Below are positions 48,601 to 64,000 of a stretch of 64,000 nt of DNA, in pieces; within the stretch, counting starts at the first letter, position 1; every line of letters begins with the position of its first letter. Made by a program: the position numbers and the translations under genes. The stretch is from Cliona cf. orientalis (Eukaryota > Porifera > Demospongiae > Clionaida > Clionaidae), in contig OZ005698.1 of the NCBI GenBank assembly GCA_963930775.1, positions 7,384,501-7,448,500 on the forward strand. Reading direction: 5' to 3'. The notes under the pieces are model-generated. The model saw only the letters and a list, made by a program, of their open reading frames with translations, did no database searches and was not told the origin of the DNA.

Positions 48601-51002
48601 CACCATTGTAACTCCAGGTACTGTACAATGTGGTTTGTCACTGGTTGATTGTATAGTAAGCTGATTAGCGTAGTGTCCCCAGCAAGCACCCACTCTCTGA
48701 TTCATAGTTCAGTGCATGACATCCTGGGCCATCCATGCGGGCCCAAAATCTTGAGCTACGTTTGGGCACTTACCCGAGACACTATGGTAATGGTACAGGA
48801 CCAGAGTTCATAGTATTGCTTATGCATATCTTTGGATTAAACTTACTCCAGAATCGATGTGCTTTAAATTTATACAGGTTCATCTCAAGGTAGGTACAAG
48901 AAACTTCATAAAGTTCTCCCGGCTTCCTACCTCTTTATTTCTAGTAAGTAGCAAGATGAATGCGTACATTAACAGGAGGGGAGGCATCCGGTGTGTCGCT
49001 ACGTGTTTACATGTGCAATAATAATCTTTCATAGTCTACATAATCGAAATTATCCTGAGAATAATTGGATACGGCCCTTATGAGTACTTTCAAAAGAAAC
49101 GAAACATGTGAGTTGAACCAATGATTATACCCTGGAGACCACGAAATCCATTGTCATGGTTACAATATATACTCTATTATGCAGTGCGGATTTCATCATC
49201 ATCCTGATAAGCTTCATTTGTTTGATTTTGGAGACCAAACTTTCACAACTAATATTTCTAGCGGCTGTGAGGCCATTCAAATTAATAAGGTATTAATAAT
49301 TTTAGAGATTAGTGAAGTATGCAAAACTTAATTATTTCTTTCACTCTTTCTCGAAATTTCATTGCAATAGAGTTCTGAGATTGAAGCGTAGGTTCAGTGA
49401 TATCACAACCACAACCATAGAGCTGCTTCCACGGCTCACTAACATAGCTTTGCTGATTGTCGTGGTCTATTACTTTTTTGCCATAATTGGAATAGAGTGT
49501 CTAAATGGAAAGGTCTACAGAGGATGCTGGTAAATATTACAAAATTTTAGCTATTAATGGTTGCTACATTATTGTCATAATTATTATGCTTGTATATAGT
49601 GACAATAATGGCACCTGGTTTGAGATTGGATCTTACTATAGTGGCTTCTATCGTAACAATACCAACGATAACATTCCTGCATCATCGGACGTCTACTACA
49701 TCCTCAATTTTAACAACATACTCACAAGCTTTGGTAACATTAATTTTCATCTATCCTTGCATGATCGACCTGCAGCATTTTTAAATACTTTTTTACCTGC
49801 AGTGACATTATTTGTGCTTATGGTTGTTAATAACTGGTACATCATAATGGTTAGTGCCAATGATTACTTATTAGCAACAATTGTAGCTAGCTCTGACTTC
49901 ATTATTCACTTTGCAATTGTAGGAGGGGTTTGCGTCAGAAGTCCATGCCAGTTGGCTTGTTCGAGTGTACTTCATCAGTTTCTTTGTTGTGATGCTGGTG
50001 ATCTTACAAGTGGTCATATCCTTTATCGTGGATGAGTTCAAGTTCAAAGTGCTGGATACGGCTAAGAAAAGGATCTGTCCTCAGCACGATAAGCCGTTTG
50101 AGCACTGCCGCTGTAAACGATGTAAGAAAATCAGCATTACTTTTAATATCGTCCACCTATGCATGCATGTGCAGGGAATCTATTCTCATGCTCAATGCCT
50201 GCTCAGTATTAGGTGCACTAAGTTTCACAGGCCAAAAACAGGCATGATAATTATGAGTTAATTATAAGACCTATTTGCGGTGCCTGCTCAGTATTGGGTG
50301 CACTGATTTTGGCATAATAATATTATTATTATAGCAAAGCAGCCATAATATGCAATTATTATCGTCTTGATTGCTTCCAGATCAAAAGAAGGTAGTCAAG
50401 ATTACATTTCAACCAGAAGACATAGTGGAACTTGAAAATTTAAGGATGCCAGTTGGTTTAGACCGAAGGAATATGAGCTACTTCATCAGACAATTCAGGA
50501 AAATCAAAGTAAGTACATACACATATCATGGGATTTTCTTATTGGCAAAATTTTAGTGAGTATGCATACACACACAAATAATATCACACATGTAGCTTAA
50601 TCAAGGAATGCACATCAATTTCGTTGGCCGTCGTCTTAAAACAAAGGATGACGTAAAACTGAGGTTATTTGAAGCAGAAATACCGGTAAAAATTATTAAT
50701 TTTATAGGTGTACTCAGCATAATAATATTGTCTATTGCCCAGCAATTAAACATTATAAGCATCTTCAACCAAGCTCAAATTTCGGTCTCACAATAATTAT
50801 TATAATTTTTTTTAATGCTAATATGTTTTCACAGGAGTGGACATCAGAGTATGAGGATAAACGTGAGAAGAGATATTATAGTACAGCTGCCAAGACAGCT
50901 GCAACTATTGAGGCTCCAAAAATGAGGAAAGTGATATTTGAAAAGACTAAGAACATTGTCCGTGAAGTCGGTCTCTACTTCATTGACTGGGTTATTGAAT
51001 AG
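45247..51002 (+). CDS. TPCN1-like: Two-pore channel TPC-b (901 aa, 24 exons, intact)
   Basis: Exon phases match TPC-a exon by exon: 45247-45517, 45841-45890, 46297-46515, 46642-46755, 46843-46973, 47041-47129, 47310-47341, 47410-47468, 47539-47638, 47708-47781, 47870-47976, 48041-48165, 48388-48496, 48561-48617, 48878-48943, 49035-49107, 49185-49289, 49371-49529, 49600-49733, 49803-49849, 49923-50121, 50381-50508, 50596-50685, 50835-51002. The frame is open throughout. Motifs: NDPLI (dileucine-like), GVRRVMRQ, pore I TTANNPDVM, luminal NGT and NNT glycosylation sites, pore II LMVVNNWYIIMEG and a C-x2-H-x6-C-x-C cluster after the last helix. The VNN triplet is the Na+-selective type in vertebrate TPCs. 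The start is the first ATG in the open frame. TPC-a is its closest relative by exon lengths. Confidence 0.95.
45561..45664. repeat. GA microsatellite in TPC-b intron 1
   Basis: About 100 bp of almost pure AG repeat starts 44 bp after the exon 1 donor. It creates a false Arg/Glu reading frame that runs on from exon 1. Confidence 0.95.
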
Positions 51003-51685
51003 ACATGCCAAATTAGCCAGTCTTTAAATTTTTAACCCACGACATTATAATAATATTGTTATACTTTCTATATACTTTTAATCTTTTATAGTATTCACGT
51101 GACTGTTTCCTTTTGATACAGATGGTGATCGTAATGATTATTGTGGGTTGCACTTTATGAGGGAGGACCCAGGGGATTTTGTAATACTGCTTGGACATAC
51201 TAATATACATGGACCAATATAAACACATGCCATAAAGGGTGTAGACTACATTAGCAGAGTGATACCCTTATTATGCATGGTTGGTTGCATCTCAAATTCC
51301 AGACAGATACCCAACTACATACTCCATGGTAACACCCACAGAGCCACAGAGGAAATACCCAATCTACACAATTATTATTGTCACAAGATCAATGAATTTT
51401 CGCGACACTCCATATATGCATGCTACATGTATAATACATCATGCACATGTTGATCACGATATGTGCGTCCACTTCCTCTCTTCTTCTGACATGAATATTC
51501 AACATAACTTTTCTATGAACAGTCATATCAACACATTATCCTCATTAGATTGTTGGGCAATGCTTCAAGTCGGAGTAGTAGTAAGCTCGCGGCAAGAGCT
51601 TTCCGCGGTTCACTATTAAATCGATGACTGACCCACGGCCATAGGCAATATCATTCGCCTTCTGCTGTAAGTAAAGAGACGTACA
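51003..51685. other. Intergenic between TPC-b and TPC-c
   Basis: 683 bp with the TPC-b 3' UTR and TPC-c promoter. Several small ORFs here have no recognisable content. No CpG-rich NRF1-like palindrome was seen. Confidence 0.4.
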
Positions 51686-60541
<8,856 letters not shown>

Positions 60542-60585
60542 TTAATCCACACCACGCCTCCCACAACCTATCACATAGCTACACT

Positions 60586-60661
60586 GTGACAGTCATGTGT
60601 TCATCCGGTTCAGAATTATTGTGACAGTCATAATATTATGTTCATCCGGTTCAGAATTATT
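60586..60661. repeat. Short tandem duplication in the TPC-c 3' UTR region
   Basis: Two adjacent copies of GTGACAGTCAT, then GTTCATCCGGTTCAGAATTA. The second carries a 6-nt insertion. The remaining sequence up to the first avidin gene shows no gene; a CACGTGATCAC element is at 60957-60967. Confidence 0.85.
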
Positions 60662-61039
60662 TATTTCATTCATAAATTTTATTTAGTATCTTCATTTGCT
60701 ATTATTAGCAGTAATATTTATTATCTCGTCATCATTAACTATTACTTATACAGCTACAGCTAGCAAGCTCTCATTATAATATGCTGCTTTTTTCTGTACA
60801 ACATTGGTGTAATGTTCTCAGATTTATTGGCTGGGAAGGTTCATAACTGGCCTGCAGCTGCGTGTTATATATACATCACCGAGTCTAGATCTGGTTCGTT
60901 ATTGCATGAGTATTATTCACAATGTCACATGCAGACTACAGTATCGTTAATTACACCACGTGATCACACTCAGCAAATCAGTACCAAGCACTCCACTGAA
61001 GGCAATTGCGAATGAAAGGTGCAGGTGCATGCACGCAAA

Positions 61040-61651
61040 ATGGAAATAACCCTTATTTTCTACTTGCTTCAAGTAGCTAGTAGTTCTACACGATTTGCTA
61101 ATGAAATGAGTATTAAATTTAAAAATTCATAGCTATAAGCTTAGATATTAAATTTTATGTATGTCATGTGATGATGATTTTTAGTTAGTGTGGCATGTGC
61201 TGCAATTTATATTGGATGAGATTATTAAATTTGAATTATTATCTAATTGCATTCAGATCTAGTTAATGTTGGGGATGTCATAGCTGCTGATCAGAAATGG
61301 TACAATTATGATGACAGTGTTGTGCTCAAGATTAACAAAGTGAACAAGGCAAACTCAACGTTTGCTGGTACTTACGGAATCATCAGGAGCTCGGATGAGA
61401 CTGCTGAATTCCCATTCCGAGGAGAGTATGATCCCAAGGGCATCACGTTAGGATGGGTTGTGTCCTATTGGAGTGCATTGGGATATGAGAACGATCACGC
61501 TGTAGGAGTCTGGGCAGGATATTTGAGATTGGGTAACGATCAAGTACCAAAGTGGACCTTTTCAACCACTCGACTCATTGCCCACGAGGAGAACTGCAAC
61601 ACCACCACTGGTTATGACACATTCATCCTGGAAGAAGTTGATCATGTATGA
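61040..61651 (+). CDS. Secreted avidin-like protein, copy 1 (154 aa)
   Basis: Exon 1 is 61040-61109 (phase 1) and exon 2 is 61257-61651. Exon 1 encodes a signal peptide, MEITLIFYLLQVASSSTRFA. The mature part follows the avidin barrel order: QKW at the first strand, a STFAGTYG motif matching FTGTY of avidin, FRGEYD (the LHG position), LGWVVSYW (the FGFTVNW strand), AVGVWAGYLRL (the TVFTGQC strand), and KWTFSTTR (the MWLLRS strand). Avidins bind biotin and often act in egg or antimicrobial defence. The Trp that in chicken avidin reaches into the neighbouring subunit's pocket (W110) appears to be absent here (CNTTTGYD), so biotin affinity is uncertain. The family call rests on motif order only. 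The gene lies just downstream of the TPC cluster. Confidence 0.75.
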
Positions 61652-62271
61652 GATGTATATAGCTAGCTTGCTTCCTTGAAACAAACTCAGTCTATTGTTC
61701 ACAATAATTATGTATTTTTTATGATTTACTATATTATATATATTTACATTATTATTCTACGTGCACCATATAAAATTAATCACGGTGTGTCGTGTCCAAC
61801 CTTCTGCATCCTCTGCAAATACTAGATCTATCTTAGTTTTTAATTTAATAGGGTGACAATTATTAATTTTGCTATTTATTTGTACATGGAAATGGTACAG
61901 GGTCGACATACAGCTACAAAAGTTATTCGGGGGGGGGGCGGGGGAGGGCGCCAAGTGCAAGGTCAATCCGCGATCCGCAAAAAAAGAACCACGTGATCAC
62001 AGTCGTACTCGTCTCGAATGTGCAAACACCCAATTGGCCAAGAACACAAGGCAAGTAGCTATATACTTGTTCAGGATGAATTTTCGAGGTTGGTAAGCAA
62101 CTGTATAAGGTACCTATTATTCGAATTACCATGTTGTATCATTTTATGTTCGATGCAGCTCTTAAAGTCTTTTTGTGTGCATTCTTTTCGCTATCGTGGC
62201 GGGATCTTCTCGTACATGCTAATGAGGGCGGGGCTCGTGGAATGAAAGGTGCAGGTGCATGCGCACGCATA

Positions 62272-62910
62272 ATGAAAACGCAGAACAAGCGCCTTGTTTT
62301 CTGCTTGCTTCAAGTAGTAGTTCTACATGATTTGCTAATGAAATTAGTATTTAAACTGAATTCATAGGTAGAACTATATGCATGTTATGTGATGTTGGTT
62401 TTTAATGTGGCATGTGCTGCAAATGCATTTTTTTTGCTTGGACATGTACGTACTGGATGAGATTTATAACTTAGTCTTTAGTTATTATCTTATTGCATTC
62501 AGATCTTCCTATATACTGTTGGGGATGTCATAGCCGCTGATCAGAAATGGCGCAATTATGAGGACAATGTTCTGCTCAAGATTTACAAAGTCAACAAGGC
62601 AAACTCAACGTTTACTGGTACTTACGGAATCATCAGGAGCTCGGACGAGACTGCCGAATTCCCATTCCGAGGAGAGTATGACCCCAAGGGCATCACGTTA
62701 GGATGGGTGGTGTCCTATTGGAGTGCATTTGGCTATGAGAACGACCACGCTGTAGGAGCCTGGGCAGGCTATTTGAGATTGGGTAATTATGGCCGAGCAC
62801 CGAGGTGGATCTTTTCAACCACTCGGATCATTGCCCATGAGGATAATTACAACACCACCACTGGTTATGATACATTCGTCCTGGATCTTGAACCAGATGA
62901 TCATGCGTGA
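62272..62910 (+). CDS. Secreted avidin-like protein, copy 2 (160 aa, shifted intron phase)
   Basis: Exon 1 is 62272-62346 (phase 0) and exon 2 is 62503-62910. The leader MKTQNKRLVFCLLQVVVLHD is hydrophobic, as expected for a signal peptide. The mature region is nearly the same as copy 1 (VGDVIAADQKW, STFTGTYG, FRGEYDPKGITLGWVVSYW, AVGAWAGYLRLG, RWIFSTTR, NTTTGYDTFVL). Compared with copy 1, exon 1 lacks 4 nt after LLQV and exon 2 gains 4 nt just inside its 5' end. The frame of the barrel is kept, but the intron phase moves from 1 to 0 and the end of the leader is rewritten. The second unit also carries the shared upstream GAATGAAAGGTGCAGGTGCA and downstream flanks. Confidence 0.72.
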
Positions 62911-63490
62911 GATTGTAGTCTATGATGAGATGCATATAGTATAGCTTGCTTCCTTGCAACAAACTGAACAAATTCTATACCTATAACAACTTCTGATTTA
63001 CCCACTGAATGGTGTTCATATAATATGACATGAATGATTTTGCTATAATATCTATTACTACAATATGTACTTCAAGTATTACCAGAGTGGAAATTCTGGG
63101 CTCAAATTATTTACCTTTTATTGATTGTAGGAGTGGAAATGCAGTCAATGACATATTATTATTATTCTATACAAATTATAAAAAATGTGCATTATATCCA
63201 ACTTTCTAGATCCTCTGCAAATAATAGGGGTATCTCAGGGTGGCAATCAAGATTATACTATCGTTTGCAGGTATTAGCGACTTATACGTAGAAAATGGTA
63301 CAGGGTCGACATAATGTTGCAATGTTCTAAAGATAGTGTTAGCGGGTTTCAAAATTTTTGGGAATCCGCGCCGCAGAAGCAGAGGTATCAAACCATAGAT
63401 CAAACACGTGATCATACCCGTTACTTGAACGTGCAAACACGAGGCAAGTAGCTACTGGTTCAGGATGAATTATCGAGGTTGGTAAACAAC

Positions 63491-64000
63491 ACAAATTATG
63501 TCATTATGCAACTGTATACGATATTAAATTCATGATATCTATTGGTCCAGCAGCGCTATAGATCCGACAGCTATAGGCAACTATGCTGTATACAAAGCCA
63601 TTCATGAGAGCCGGGGTCAGGGGCTGGGTTCGGGGTTATTATTATTATGAAATTCAATGATTTAATATCAGGGTTAGTCTCCAGGGTCTCTATGGCAGAG
63701 TTTAGTCTCAAGGGTCTGTATGTAAGTCTCGTGAACCACACCCTCCTACTTTCGCAGTGCTGGATGTATTGCATCACCAGCTGCAGCATGCGGAGAGAGA
63801 GGGTCTGGGAACTCGATCTGGGCGCTCCGCCGTGTTGCCTTGGAATGTGATCATTGTCAATATCACGTGTAAAATATATCGCATACTACAACATAATTTG
63901 TTAGCCATCAAGCCACGAGCATGCATGTGCATGCACTTGTGGGCTTAATTTGATTAGAACATGTTTGTGGATGCGGACCTCGATGTCATGTGACCACTGC
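63491..64000. other. Right edge, no gene recognised
   Basis: A pair of imperfect direct repeats, GTTAGTCTCCAGGGTCTCTA and GTTTAGTCTCAAGGGTCTGTA, lies near 63675-63720. A GC-richer block at 63750-63850 is open on both strands but has no motif I know; it could be an exon of a gene beyond the window. Confidence 0.35.

Larger units (their letters stand above)
61014..63490. repeat. Tandem duplication carrying the two avidin-like genes
   Basis: Unit 1 (about 61014-62100) and unit 2 (about 62237-63490) share promoter-side sequence (AAAGGTGCAGGTGCATGC), both exons, the intron end TTGCATTCAGATCT, and 3' flank blocks (CATCCTCTGCAAATA or its variant, TACAGGGTCGACATA, GTGCAAACAC, CAGGATGAATT). CACGTGATCA occurs before unit 1 and at the end of each unit. 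Confidence 0.8.

Noticed and set aside
63571..63850. Overlapping ORFs on both strands near the right edge
   Set aside because: No recognisable domain or clear splice pair; could be an exon of an outside gene, but not supported.

Overview
The window looks like nuclear DNA from an early-branching animal, most likely a sponge (inference). Every gene has GT-AG introns, the introns are short and AT-rich, intergenic distances are small, and the gene content is metazoan: an SRCR domain, TRIM-NHL ligases, Tyr-motif scaffold proteins, two-pore channels and an avidin-like family. I assembled exons by hand from splice sites, codon phase and remembered family sequences; no search was run. The introns carry many TA-flanked MITEs, long G/C homopolymers and GA/GT microsatellites.

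Left part (1-17.2 kb). A partial SRCR exon (minus) is followed by gene A (minus, 395-5853), two tandem TRIM-NHL genes (plus, 6069-8483 and 8902-11719) and gene B (minus, 12305-17093). A and B are paralogous proline-rich, tyrosine-motif proteins with the same four-exon, all-phase-1 plan. The TRIM pair share a 14-nt first exon. In the first copy the initiator ATG reads AGG; in the second a frameshift damages the last NHL repeat.

Middle (17.5-39.0 kb). This is a compact housekeeping block: NAA25 (minus, 25 coding exons), RWDD4 (plus, divergent from NAA25 over 162 bp), RPLP2 (minus, convergent with RWDD4) and MED21 (plus, divergent from RPLP2). They encode an N-terminal acetyltransferase B auxiliary subunit, an RWD protein, ribosomal stalk protein P2 and a Mediator subunit.

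Right part (39.2-60.5 kb). Three tandem, same-strand two-pore channel genes have nearly identical exon phases (24, 24 and 25 coding exons). All three keep the RR..R segment after the first voltage sensor, the NNPDVM and VNN pore motifs, and a C-x2-H-x6-C-x-C cluster after the last pore helix that I do not recall in human TPC1. The first channel gene has a one-base deletion. At the end (61.0-62.9 kb) are two tandem secreted avidin-like genes. The second uses a different intron phase because two 4-nt indels on either side of its intron cancel out.

Four promoters (A/TRIM-1, TRIM-2, B, first channel) carry NRF1-type palindromes within about 175 bp of the start site.
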